Shown: positions 39,402-52,300 of the stretch, in pieces
Layout: every line of letters begins with the position of its first letter
Position numbering within the stretch: the first letter of the stretch is position 1
Made by a program: the position numbers and the translations under genes
NCBI RefSeq assembly: GCF_010015585.1
Contig: NW_022985110.1
Coordinates: 1-64,000, forward strand
DNA from: Eremomyces bilateralis CBS 781.70
Taxonomy: Eukaryota; Ascomycota; Dothideomycetes; Eremomycetales; Eremomycetaceae
Reading direction: 5' to 3'
Length of the DNA stretch: 64,000 bases
The notes under the pieces: model-generated
Databases searched by the model: none
What the model saw: only the letters and a program-made list of their open reading frames with translations
What the model was told of the DNA's origin: nothing

Positions 39402-41192
39402 GATATCCCACTCGATCGGAATCGTTCTTCAGCGGAGACAGCGAAGCTCTTTTTCGCAGATCTCTAGGTGGTATCGATACTCAATTCTTGGACAACTTTG
39501 ATTAGTCCAAGATAAGGCTGTGTGCAGCAGCGAATCAGCTTCAGGCCGGAGCTGCCAAAGCTACTGGGTAGTCGATGATTGCCAGGTTAGTCCCTCCAAC
39601 GAAGTGGGAGAATCCCGCAGTATTGAGACTGCATAAGGCACAATACGTCAACACCGTTATTGGTTCCAATTGGGAAGAAGGAATTGAGGGGGGTGTAGAA
39701 ATCGTACATATTTGGAGTACAGGTACCGGTACTTTTGACTCTTCAAACCCGATGTGACTAGAGAACGAACGTATTGATGGCTTGGCCGCTTGACCGCTCT
39801 CGGTATGGCAACTGAGATGTACAGGCGAGAGGACCAAAAGACATGAACAACCCACTTGGGGTAACTCAAAAGCAACAGTCAAGCTCGACCATATAAACTT
39901 CCCCCCAGGGATTGGAGGAGAATGATGTAGAGAGTGGTTCGCTCTGTCATTGGAGCGATTCTCAAAACCAAGACTAGAGATGCAACCAGACAGCCCAAAC
40001 AGACTGCAAGATATATCCCGAGTAAGGTCCGTAATACAATCTGAGTGTTTGGCGAATTGATAACGTAGGTCGAGACGGTACGGGGGAATAACTCTAAGCG
40101 TCTAAACAGGTTGACAAGTGCTGAATCGGGAGAACCGGAAGAAGGCTGCAGAATGATAGAATGCAGGTTACAGCACGAACTAACAGATTCGAGAGCACCC
40201 GACTTGATCGGAGCAACGGACGAGGGCGAAAAGCAGGCCGGATTGCAGGATATTGGGAGTAAGGAAAAAGAAGTGAGATGATGTCGAAACGAGAATGCAG
40301 TTGAAATTATTAATACGTGATAGCTACCCGGAAGATTCCCATGAACACATGAAGCCGTTCCGTTTAAGGATGAGACGCGGTTGAATTAGGAGACGGAGGT
40401 TGAGGGCCGGGGGGAAGGAGCGTCTGTCCGATGCATGCTTAGTTCTTAGGTAATGAGAAATTGGCGATTTGGATCTGATTGGCCGTTTCCTAAAGGATTC
40501 CATGTCCCATCAACGCCAGAGACGCCCCAGACGCGATTGGGACTTGGGGGGCCAACGTCAATAGATAAATGATTCTTGTCTGATTGGTCGGATGACAGTA
40601 TCTCAATATCTTCCAGATAATGCATGATAATAGAAAGTACGGTACGGTAAGGAATCCTGCTGTCACAGGTGAGACAAGACGATAATAGGACAAATGAAGA
40701 CATTCTGCATATTGATGCTACTGCTAAGGTAGGGTGATTGAACCTCCTGAAAAAACCTATGTCGTCACTTGTCACTCTGTGTCATCACGGGCCTTGGTGC
40801 CAAAATGTGCTTCTCATTGTAACATTCAATAGCATCCTCCATAGTCCACAGATTTGCTAGACCCGCACGGTAGATTCTCGAATCTCGACAAACGACAGTG
40901 TACAACAAAATTGGAGAATTGTCAGGACCACAACTGATAAGCAACTGAAGCTATTCCGTACATAGTACGCTATCCATCATCCATGACCGGGTCCAGCGAG
41001 GTGCGAACAGTTCATGTTTCAACTTTCATCACCCGTACTGTCATTCTGCGCCTCTTGTATGATTGTATCAAGGCACTCGATTTAATGTGGTCGAAAATCA
41101 TCAATTCTATTTGAAATACCCAATCAATCATACAAGCTGTCCCATCGGTGCAACCACGTCAATCAAGAAGAAATCAAGAAATACTTCAGCTA
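39402..41192. other. Long tamA 5' intergenic region
   Basis: Nearly 1.8 kb with no convincing coding gene. The best frames (39541-39882, 40446-40775, both minus) lack domains. Such a space upstream of a regulator may include a long 5' leader. An AGGTACCGGTAC palindrome lies at about 39720. No repeats or tRNA recognised. Confidence 0.4.
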
Positions 41193-43331
41193 TTAAAGCA
41201 GCGCTTTCCGAGTCTCCAGTGCCTCAAGATCTTTTTCCGTGAATGGCACATATGTCTTCTGGTTGATCGGCATCCAGTACAGCTTGTCTCCTGATACTGC
41301 CACTTTCTTCGGGTCGATGCCATCTGCCCTTAACGGTCCTTTCTGAAGTTTCATAGTCCCCGTGTAGGCAAGTTCTTCGGTGACTCGCAGGAAAATGGGG
41401 ACCGCATATTTTGGCAATTGACCAAGGACATGTGTCGCCAGACTTTGGAAATCGAACTGGGCTAGGCTCACCCCTTGAGCCAACACCACCGCTGCACATC
41501 CTGCTCTTCCATCCGTATGGGGGACGTTGACACCATAGACATTCGTTTCGGCGATCTGATCGAACTTTCCAACCACATCAGACACTTCATTGGTCGAGAC
41601 GTTCTCGGACTTCCAACGGAAGGTATCTCCAAGTCGGTCGACGAAGAAAACCCGGCCATCGGAATCGCGTCGCAGCAAATCCCCCGCTCGGAACCACCTA
41701 TTGCAGATCAGTAGAGTTCCAGACGTTCAGTTACGGGCACTTACAGGTCTCCTTTCTTAAACACGTTGTAAATCTTTCGCTTATCGCCCGCTCCCCGATT
41801 CTTATAGTATCCGTGGAAGGCCGCATCGGGGTTTTCGGGATCTAGGCGATGGAGTGCTTCACCTGGCTCTCCGGTTTTGCATGGAATGGCCCATCCATCC
41901 TTATTTCGCAGAATTTCTTGCGTATCAATATCGATCTTGACAAACACTTCGTTGCTCCCATTGTAATAGTCCCAGAGCAGACCACGCAGTCCAATGGCAT
42001 TCTGCGTTAACGGGCCATAATTTCGGTTGAAGGTGGATCCCAACCCATCTGTCGCGGCGTACAGCTCATTGATGCAAGGAATCCCGAATCGTTCCCGGAA
42101 AGGTCCCCAAACATCAGGTCTCATCCCATTGCCCCAAGCCATGTGGACGTTGTGAGCCTTGTCGAGAGGGCTCGGATCTCCGTTCAGCAAGTACCGACAG
42201 AGCTCTCCAACATATTGGATGACGTTGGCCTTACTCGCTCGGACATCGGGCCAGAAGGTCTTGTGGGAGAACTTGCGCCCTAAGACGATGGCACTGCCAG
42301 CATGGACCGAAGGGGTCACACAAAGGCCATGCGCTGCACCATGGTACAACGGCATGCAAGTGTACATTCGGTCTCCGGGCTTTAGCCTCAAATAGCCGGA
42401 AATACCGTGGCCGGTCAACAACTCTCGTCCCGTCATCATGAGAACAGCCTTAGGAAGCCCGGTCGTCCCTGACGTATAAATCAGAGAGCGGACGTCCGCA
42501 GGGTCCAAACACGTTCGTCGAGAAAGCGGCAATGGAGTCGTATTGGGCAATGTGAAAGGAAAATCCGGCCCATAGGTCAGGATTTGAACATTCAGATCTG
42601 ACAACTCCTTCGCACACGGCTCAACAAGGTTCATGACATCTCGGTCGCAGATGAGAAAGCGGGACTCGCACAACTAATTCTCATTAGCCGAAAGACCCTT
42701 TGCAAGCATGCCTGTTCGACTCACCTCAACGCAATGTACCAAGCTCTTACTCGTAAGATTGCAGTTGATGAAACTGGGAACGGCTCCGATACCATCCAAA
42801 GCGAACCAAAGCATCATATACTCGGGAGTATTGCCGCCATCAATAGCAACAATCTCCTTAGCCTTGACACCAAGATCATTCATCAGCCAATTGCCAAGTC
42901 GAGTGACTCCATCTAGGAATCCGCGCCATGTGTATTCACGGCCTTCGAAGATCAAGAATACTTCATCGGGCCGATTCACAGTGGCTTGCTCGTGGAAAAC
43001 ATCATATGTCGTCATTTTCTTCGCCGCAATCATGGACTCCATATACTTGAGAGCACTGTTAGGAGTATTCGCCAATGCATGCGAAGTTAGGTCGTGCCAC
43101 AAATGATATTTTGCATTCAGGTAAGCAGAGGCGGCGGCGCCGCCTGCGAGTGCGAGAGGTACTGATGTCCATTGTGTCAGTCATATTCAATGGAGAAGAT
43201 TTTCTTTCGGTGGTGGCATCGCTTGGGCTCGAAGACTCGGAAGACGCTGAAGTTGAAGTTGAGGATGGGAATAAGATGGGAATAAGAACTTATAACCGAG
43301 TGCGGGGTGCGGGGATCAACTTACACGCCAT
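41193..43331 (-). CDS. fat1: Very-long-chain acyl-CoA synthetase / fatty acid transporter, Fat1-like
   Basis: Exons 43331-43325 (only 7 nt), 43161-42725, 42673-41745 and 41697-41193 join to 625 aa. The mini-exon supplies ATGGCGT, and with it the N-terminus reads MALPLALAGGAAAASAYLNA, the hydrophobic start of Fat1 proteins; without it no ATG is in frame. Key motifs are IYTSGTTGLPKAVLM (AMP binding), MYTCMPLYHGAAHG, DRLGDTFRWKSENVSTNEV (FATP signature) and GTMKLQKGPLR. It activates very-long-chain fatty acids with CoA and ATP and can drive uptake, at the ER, lipid droplets, peroxisomes or plasma membrane. The C-terminus KALL is not a canonical peroxisomal signal. Confidence 0.88.
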
Positions 43332-43716
43332 GACAATCACAGGTACTGATCCAAGAATTCGGGGATAGATAAATGGAGGGAAATCTTAGCAGTTCAATGA
43401 CAAAGTACTCACTGACAGTTGATAAAGGTATTCCATTTGAAAACTTGTACCAAATCTCAAAAGTCGTGAACGCTTACCCGCGGGGTTGCTATGGAGGTCG
43501 GTTGAGTTTGCGGGGATCCTCGGTGCACGCAGTTCTCTGGGAAAACGGCAATTCTTCGTCTCCACTCCCCACAAGCAGCCCGATCTCGAAGCCGATACGG
43601 CAGGTTGTATTCGGTACTTGTCGGTATCTTTATTCGCGCCCGTTATATTGAAGTTTAGACGTGCGGGTTCCCAGCCCTCCAAGTGTCTCACCAGACGAGG
43701 ATACTGATTCTCCTAG
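43332..43716. other. Intergenic, fat1 5' flank and carboxypeptidase 3' flank
   Basis: 385 bp. Overlapping short frames on both strands have no domain. No repeat recognised. Confidence 0.4.
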
Positions 43717-45136
43717 CTACATGTTTTCCAATAAATATTGAATTCCGGCATAGGACTCAATTGCTGTGGGACGAATTTGATTAGCTGGCAGAAGAAACCC
43801 ATAGTTACCAGTATCCCTCAACTCTGCCGTGAATGCGAATGTCGTATTAGCGACGGCGTCCATGTAGTCCACACTTCCCCCGGAAACCTGATAGATTTTT
43901 GGACAGATCCGGCCCCCGTCGTATTGTTGTCCGCCTGCGGTTTTAACAGCAGCGGTCGCACCTTCAATCAGTTGTTGGTAGCGAAAGTCGTTCTGGGGGA
44001 AGACATCGCAAGAATACCCAAAAGGAGTCATCCATAGTTGGGCATATGCATGCCAATCCATGTACATCTGGATGCCGGTGGTATCACGTAGCTGAGTTGC
44101 GAATGATACCAATGCCTTCGTCTCAGGTGCAGAGTTTGCAGCAGTACCTCTATAATCTTGAGCGCAAGGGTCCGTAGATGCTCCATTCTGAACGTTCCAC
44201 TGGAATGGCCAGTTTCGGTTGATATCGATTCCCTGACAAAAGGAGGACGAAACTGGCATACGGTTTTTCCTCCACATGCGCTCGTTGGTTTGACTGTACA
44301 CGAAACCTGTAACGTTAGTATCAAGCGCCAAAGTCAAACACTGTAGCTTACCGTCTGGGTTCGAGAATGGGAACACATAAAAGTCATATTTGTCAAGCCA
44401 GCTCTTGACCTTCGCATCCGAGGAGTACATGGTGAGGAGATCGTAGGCAATATACTCATTTACCTACCAAATTGTTAGATAATCGTTGAGACGAAGCCTT
44501 GGCGCATACCATGGTCGTCACCCATTCCCGTGCGTGAACCGTTGACTGCATGATGATAGCTGGTTTTCCTTTGGACTGACCCCAGAAATGGATAGCAGTG
44601 ATATCACGTCCCTCATACGTCTTCCCGGCAGAAAGAATCTCAGCCTTATCCGGGAACTGCGCAGCCAGGTCCGTCAAAAATGCAATATGATCGTTGTAGT
44701 TGTGATAGTTGTCGAAATAGGAATTCGACGAGACATCAGGAAGGGCATCGAGAGCGACCTTTGCTAAATGGGAATCAGTAGTTGACCGTTTACCGTGAGA
44801 GGTTGCAGCTTTACCATTGTAACGACCAGGCTGCTCTTCTTCTGCAATGGCATCAGCAACGTTGCCGACGAACACGGTCGTATCATATCCCAAGCTAAGG
44901 AACTCGTCCATCTGATCCGGAGCGACCATCACATCCACAAAAGGCTCTCCAATATTGTTAACATGCCACTCATCCAAGCCCATCTCGTGAAGTTTACTTT
45001 GCATTTCTGCAAAGTTTTCCCTGCTCTTCACGCGAAACACTTTGTGTTCATCATAGCTGACCTTGCCTGGCTTTGCCGCGAGAGGCGTCGCCACCGACGA
45101 CGCCAACAAGACCGAGAGCAAGAAAATCGATTTCAT
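43717..45136 (-). CDS. Secreted metallocarboxypeptidase, M14A
   Basis: Exons 45136-44510, 44463-44352 and 44306-43717 join to 442 aa. ATG at 45136 begins the signal peptide (MKSIFLLSVLLASSVATPLA). A propeptide of ~90 residues follows (FRVKSRENFAEMQSKLHEMG), then the catalytic domain: STVHAREWVTT (zinc His and Glu), NPDGF, RMWRKNR and DINRNW (substrate arginine and asparagine area), DWHAYAQLW (third zinc His) and FTAELRDTGNYGFLLP (catalytic Glu). It removes C-terminal residues, probably hydrophobic or aromatic, outside the cell after propeptide cleavage. One exon junction falls between the zinc motif and VNEYIAYDLL. It is a typical nutrient-acquisition enzyme of filamentous ascomycetes. Confidence 0.9.
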
Positions 45137-46362
45137 GTTGAAGAATTGCAACCGCTCGAGAATCTTGAATGGCTAGTACGAAACCCGAGTCAATGGCCAA
45201 GTCCAAGGCTTGAGCAGCCAACAGGGTCTTGAAGTATCAGAATAATTGCATAGATGAATCAAAGCAAGAGCCTCATCAAATTAGATCGAACCTGTGCGGC
45301 GTTGAAGCAGACTTTAATATAAGATTGAGCAGACAGTAGAAGGTAGCGATTAGACAATCTTGATTATGATTTTCTTCCACATTATGACCAATTTGGCAGG
45401 TCTTGGGGTAGATGCAGGAAACGTAAATTTCCACCAGACAGTTGGTGCAAGGCAAACTCGACCTTCCAAAAGCGCTACGGCTCCGATGGGATCCCATGCC
45501 TTAACGGTTGGGGATCATCCAGCATAGGAAATCCTGTACTCGTTTGTGATGGAATAATTGGATTAGATCAAACGACTTGCAGAACAGACAAACAACCAGT
45601 GTCACTGCCTCAAGGTTACCATCTCTAGACCGTCAACGATACAAAATGGAAAACTGGGAACAATAATATGCCGAGACTTCGTCGAGATGCCGTGATACGG
45701 TTGAGAAAGATCATCCGGATGGCTGGACGCGTAGGAGTCAGTCACAGCGATCAAAACTGGGAATGGATGATAGTTCGCATTGCTGCGAGCGTCAAGTTGA
45801 TAATGCTACATGGCAAAGGCATCACTGGGTGGGATTTGATGGCACTAAATGTTAGATGACAGTGTTATTATTGAAGAGTGCCATATTGACTTGGGCCGTT
45901 GCTGGATTGTTTCTGTTTAAGTTCATGCTCAGCAGTGAGCATTGGAGATTGATGAATCTTGAGTGAAGGGGACATACAACTGGCGCACGTGACATTGAAC
46001 TCGTTATTCGAATTTTAGCCTTGATGCCTTACGGCCCACCTCTGCCTTGGCGCACTGCACGTGACTCACCCACACTTTCAAACTTCATCAAGTCCATCTT
46101 GAAATCATATGCGAATCACCAAAGCATGTTGCGCCTGTTGCGACAGCACACTGATACCCAATTCCATCTTCATCGAGCTGCAGAGAGCAGTCCACCTATT
46201 TCTGGTGCCTTTTTCCTTTTCATTCGCGTCTCTTTATTTCGAGTTTAGACGCGTTTCACGATTCGACGACCAAGAAACTGGGAGTGAATCCCAACCCACC
46301 ACCCGACTTCCTGCCTAATATCCGCGAAACGCCATAATCAGGTCGTCGATATATCATTCAAT
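45137..46362. other. Divergent intergenic region, carboxypeptidase and brr2
   Basis: 1.2 kb with both promoters. Small frames at 45668-45859 and 46021-46248 lack domains, and I do not call them. CT-rich stretches precede the brr2 ATG. Confidence 0.4.
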
Positions 46363-49300
46363 ATGGCGGACCAAAAGAAAGACAACCCGTTGGCGCAGTT
46401 CAAGTATTCGGCCATGTCGAATCTTGTTCTGCAGGCCGATAAAAGATTTGTGACAAGGCGTGGCGATGAGAATACGGGAGACCCCGAGTCGCTTGCCGGA
46501 CGCCTCAATATCCGGGATATGGGCTCGAGAACCGCACGAGAAAGCGCACCGATGCTGAAAAAGCCACGAGGAGGTGTCGATGTGGAGCGGGGCAGCATTC
46601 GGGAAGGTCAAGACGTCCTAGAAAAGCAACAGAAGAAACGAAAGCGAGATGGACAACAGTCCAAAGGCGCGGGAATCTTGTCACAACATGATCTCCTTGT
46701 TGAAGACCTCAAATACCGACCTCGTACCACCGCAACTCAGGCCACTTACGACTTGATCACGACGATTGTAGGCAGGCATCTTGGTGATGTCCCGAGTCAC
46801 GTCACTCGTAGTGCCGCGGATGCTGTCCTGGAGTATTTGAAAGACGAGGCATTGAAGGATTTTGACAAAAAGAAGGAAATCGACGATATACTTGGCGTCA
46901 CTATGGGCTCGAAGGAGTTTAATGAGCTAGTCAATCTTGGGAAGAAAATCACCGACTACGATGCACAAGACGAAGACGAGGATATGGAGGATGCGGGTGA
47001 GGCCGAGGAAGGGGGAGATTTGGACGAACGGCAAGGCGTAGCCGTGGTCTTCGATGATGACGAGGAAACGGAAGAAACACAAGCCTTTGAAGTCCATGAC
47101 GGGGATGAATCTGAAGCCGAGGACGTCACTGGTGAGGTCCCTGAGGAGACAATTGGAGGTGCCGAAGCTCCGGAAGAGACTGGCGAGGGCGATGAGATGG
47201 AGATCGGGGAAACGGTCATCACAACCGGCGGACGAGGCCGCGACCGAACACATGACCGATCTATTCCAGTACACGAAATCGACGCATACTGGCTTCAACG
47301 GCAAATCGGTCAAGTCTACGAAGACGCCCACGTCCAGCAAGAGAAAACAGCAGAGGCATTCAACATCCTTGCCGGTCAATCGGATGATGGTGAGGAGAAG
47401 GCTGCGCGAGAAATCGAGAACGACTTGATGGAACTCTTCGACTATGAGCATCACGAGCTCGTAGCTAAACTTTTCATCAACCGTGATCGGATCGTATGGG
47501 TTACCAAGTGGCGACGAGCAGCGGACCGAGACGAGCAAACTGCAGTCGAACGGGAAATGATCGCATCTGGTCACCGAAAAATCCTATCTGAAATTCGAGC
47601 TCGAGAAGGCGACGCTTTAGTTGATGAGCCTAGCAAAATCAAGATGGATCTCATGGAAGTCGACGTTCCGGAGACCAAGGGCAAGACCGTAGCCCAGCCT
47701 ACGGAAGAGGGGTTGGTTGGTGGGTTGCAACCGAAACGACTCATCAACCTGGAGAATCTGGTTTTCGATCAAGGAAATCACCTCATGACCAATCCCTCAG
47801 TGAAGCTCCCCAAAGGAACCACCAAGCGCACATTCAAAGGCTACGAGGAGATCCATGTCCCTGCACCACTGCCCCGTAAAGACGCCAGCGACTTCCCTGA
47901 CATGCCCACGTCGGAAATGCCAGCTTGGGCTCGTCAAGGATTTGGGTCGGCTTCCAAACTCAATCGAATCCAAACCAAGTGCTTCCCCGTCGCATTTGAA
48001 GGGGATGAGAACATGCTGATCTGCGCCCCGACAGGTTCAGGGAAAACGAATGTCGCAATGCTTGCTATCCTTCGGGAAATCGGAAAACATTTGAACCCGA
48101 CCACCGGAGAGATCGATTACGACGCGTTCAAAATCATCTACATCGCTCCGCTCAAGGCTTTGGTGCAAGAACAAGTTGGCAACTTTGGCAAGCGGCTCGA
48201 ACCACTCGGGATTCGCGTTGCAGAGCTTACTGGAGATCGCCAGCTCACGAAGCAACAAATCGTGGACACACAAATCATTGTCACTACTCCTGAAAAATGG
48301 GATGTCATCACACGAAAGGCAACCGATACGAGCTACACGAATCTGGTTCGTCTCATCTGCATCGATGAGATCCATCTTCTTCACGATGATCGTGGACCCG
48401 TCCTTGAAAGCATCGTCAGCCGGACTATCCGCCGGTCTGAACAGACGGGTGACAATGTGCGCTTGGTCGGGTTGAGCGCCACATTACCCAACTTCCGTGA
48501 TGTTGCGGCATTTCTCCGAGTCGATCCTAAGCAAGGGATGTTCCATTTCGATGCGACCTACCGTCCGACCCCGTTGAAACAAGAGTACATTGGTGTCAGC
48601 GACAAGAAAGCGATTAAGCAGTTGAAAACCATGAACGATGTCTGCTACACCAAGGTGCTGGAACAAGTGGGAGCCCAACGCAACCAAATGCTCATTTTCG
48701 TCCACTCGCGAAAAGAGACGGCAAAGACGGCGAAATACATTCGAGATAAGGCCATGGAGCTGGACACTATCGGGCAGATTCTTCGCACGGATGCGGCGTC
48801 ACGAGAAATCCTTCGTGAAGAAGCCGAAGGCGTTGCAAATGCCGATCTAAAGGATCTGATGCCATATGGGTTTGGGATTCATCATGCGGGCATGAGCCGA
48901 GCCGATCGAACATCGGTGGAAGACCTTTTCGCGGACGGTTCCATCCAAGTTCTAGTCTGCACTGCCACGTTAGCATGGGGAGTCAATCTTCCGGCTCACA
49001 CCGTCATCATCAAGGGCACTCAGATCTATTCGCCGGAGAAAGGCAGCTGGGTTGAATTGAGCCCTCAAGATGTGCTGCAAATGCTTGGTCGAGCCGGTCG
49101 CCCTCAATACGACACCTTCGGGGAGGGTATCATCATCACCACCCAGACGGAGGTGCAGTACTACCTTTCTCTCCTGAATCAGCAATTGCCGATCGAATCC
49201 CAATTCATTAGCAAGCTGGCGGACAACCTCAACGCCGAAATTGTGCTTGGCACCATCCGGAATCGTGATGATGGTGTGGATTGGTTAGGTTACACGTATC

Positions 49301-52300
49301 TCTTTGTACGCATGCTTCGATCCCCGGGTCTCTACAGCGTCGGTGCCGACTATGAGGAGGATGAAGCCTTGGAACAAAAACGAGTGGATTTGATCCACTC
49401 TGCGGCGACGGTACTGGCGAATTCCCATCTCATTAAATACGACGCAAAGACGGGTCGGATCCAATCCACGGAGCTAGGCCGCATCGCTTCCCACTATTAC
49501 ATCTCGCATGCATCCATGGCCACCTACAATCAGCACCTTCAACCGTCGATTACATCTATCGAAATGTTCCGAGTGTTTTCTCTCAGCCAAGAGTTCAAGT
49601 ACATCCCGGTACGGCAAGACGAAAAGCTGGAGCTCGCGAAGCTGCTTGGACGTGTGCCAATTCCGGTCAAAGAGAGCATTGATGAACCCCACGCGAAAAT
49701 CAACGTTCTTCTCCAAGCTTACATTTCGCGCCTCAAGCTGGATGGATTGGCGCTCATGGCCGATCTGGTCTATGTGACACAATCAGCTGGCCGAATTCTT
49801 CGAGCGATATTCGAGATCGTGCTGAAGAAAGGGTGGGCGTCGGTTGCAAAAACTGCCCTGAGTCTCTGCAAAATGGCTGAAAAGCGAATGTGGCCGACGA
49901 TGACCCCCCTTCGGCAATTCCCGAGTTGTCCGAGGGATATAATCCAGAAATCGGAACGAATTGATGTCCCTTGGACGAATTACTTCGATTTAGATCCACC
50001 TCGAATGGGAGAATTGTTGGGGATGCCAAGAGCGGGCAGGACCGTGTGCTCTCTCGTTCAAAAGTTCCCACGCCTTGAAATTGAAGCCCAAGTTCAACCC
50101 ATGACAAGGACCGTCCTTCGCGTTCAATTGTCATTACGACCAAACTTTGAATGGGATGATGACGTCCATGGTCTCGCCGAGTTATTCTGGGTGCTCGTTG
50201 AGGACTGTGATGGAGAGGATATCCTCTTTCACGACCAGTTCCTCCTTCGAAAGGATTATGCCACGGCCGACACGAATGAGCACATCATGGAATTCACGGT
50301 CCCAATCGCCGAGCCGTTGCCGCCCAATTACTTCATCAGCGTCATCTCCGATAGATGGATGCATGCCGAAACACGTATTGTTGTATCTTTCCAACAGCTG
50401 CAACTTCCGGCCAAGTTCCCGTCTCATACCCAACTGCTTGACCTTCAACCGCTCCCCGTTGCGGCTCTAAAGCGTCCGGACTACCAGAAACTTTATGCTC
50501 ACTGGGGACGGTTCAACAAGATTCAAACGCAAGTCTTCAATGCGTTATTTTCGTCCGATGAGAATGTCCTCGTGGGCTCCGCTGCCGGAACTGGCAAGAC
50601 AGCATGCGCGGAGTTTGCTCTCCTACGGCACTGGATGAAGGCGGATGACAGCGCCACTCCAAAAGCGGTGTACGTTGCTCCGTTCCAGGAATTGATCGAC
50701 ATTCGACACAAAGACTGGCAGTCACGATTGGCATCGGTCCCCAACGAGAAAGAGATTGTGAAGCTCACTGGCGATGTGACGGCGGATTTGCGTCTTCTGG
50801 AGAAAGGTGACCTGATCCTTGCAACACCAGCGCAGTGGGATCTGATATCGAGATCGTGGCAGCGTCGAAAGAACGTTCAACGAGTCACACTCTTCATCGC
50901 GGACGATCTTCATATGATCGGTGGTCAGAACGGACATATATACGAGAGCGTGGTCTCCCGTATGCATGCGATGTCGCTGCAACTCGAGTCAGGGCTGCGA
51001 ATTGTGGGTTTGAGCGTATCTCTGGCTAACGCACGCGATGTGGGAGAGTGGATCGGAGCGAACAAGCACACGATCTTCAACTTCAGCCCTCAAGTTCGCG
51101 CTGTGCCTCTCGAACTTCACATTCAATCGTTCACGATCCCACACTTTCCATCCTTAATGCTGGCCATGGTGAAACCGACATACAACGCAATCCTACAATT
51201 GTCCACCGACAAGCCCACCATGGTCTTCGTCCCCAATCGGAGACAAGCACGAGCAACTGCAGCCGACTTGCTGAGCTGCTGTGTTGCCGAAGATGAGGAA
51301 GATCGGTTTTTGTACGCTCCTCAAGAGCAGCTGGCGCCAATCCTGGAAAAGATTAACGAAAGATACCTGGCTGAATCGTTGTCTCATGGCATCGGCTACT
51401 TCCATGAAGCCCTCACTGATTTTGATAAAAAGGCAGTGGAACATCTTTTCCGAGTTGGGGCCATACAGGTCATGCTCGTTTCCCGAGATTCGTGCTGGGA
51501 AATTAATTCTACCAGCCACCTTGTCATCGTCATGGGCACCCAATTCTACGATGGTCGAGAGCATCGATACGTGGACTATCCGCTCAGTGAAGTACTCCAG
51601 ATGTTTGGAAAAGCCGGACGGCCGGACATGGACAAGAGCTGTAAGGGTGTCCTCTTCGTCCCCCAAGTCAAACGAGAGTACTACAAGAAATTCTTGAACG
51701 ATGCGTTACCGGTCGAGAGTTATCTTCAAGGGGAGATGGCGGATACATTTATCGCTGAAATCAGCGCGCGTGTGATCTCATCCACTCAGGATGCCGTCGA
51801 TTGGACCACCTACACGTACTTCTACCGCCGTTTGCTCGCCAATCCAAGCTTCTACGGCCTCACCGACACATCTCATGAAGGCTTGAGTTCCCACCTCTCG
51901 GAACTAGTTGAGACAACGCTGAAAGAGTTGGAAGAAGCGAAAATGATCACCATCGAGGAGGATGAGGAAGGCGAAGATTCCATCGAACCGCTCAACCCCG
52001 CCATCATCGCTTCTTACTATAACATCTCCTTCGTCACCATGCAGACATTCTTGTTGTCGCTAAATGCGAAGACCAAACTAAAAGGCATCGTCGAGATCGT
52101 CACATCGGCTACAGAATTCGAGGACATTCAGATCCGACGACACGAGGACCACGTTCTTCGCCGGATCTACGATCGACTCCCGTACAAAATGGCGGAAGCC
52201 AGCTACGAATCGCCTCATTTCAAGGCCTTTGTTCTGGTCCAGGCACACCTGTCACGGATGGAGCTGCCGATCGATCTAGCGAAAGATCAAGAAGTCATCC

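Noticed and set aside
40446-40775. 109-codon minus frame upstream of tamA
   Set aside because: No domain, no splice partners, composition of noncoding DNA.
46956-47574. Minus-strand frames within brr2
   Set aside because: Antisense of acidic repeats (Ser-rich translations), a known artefact.
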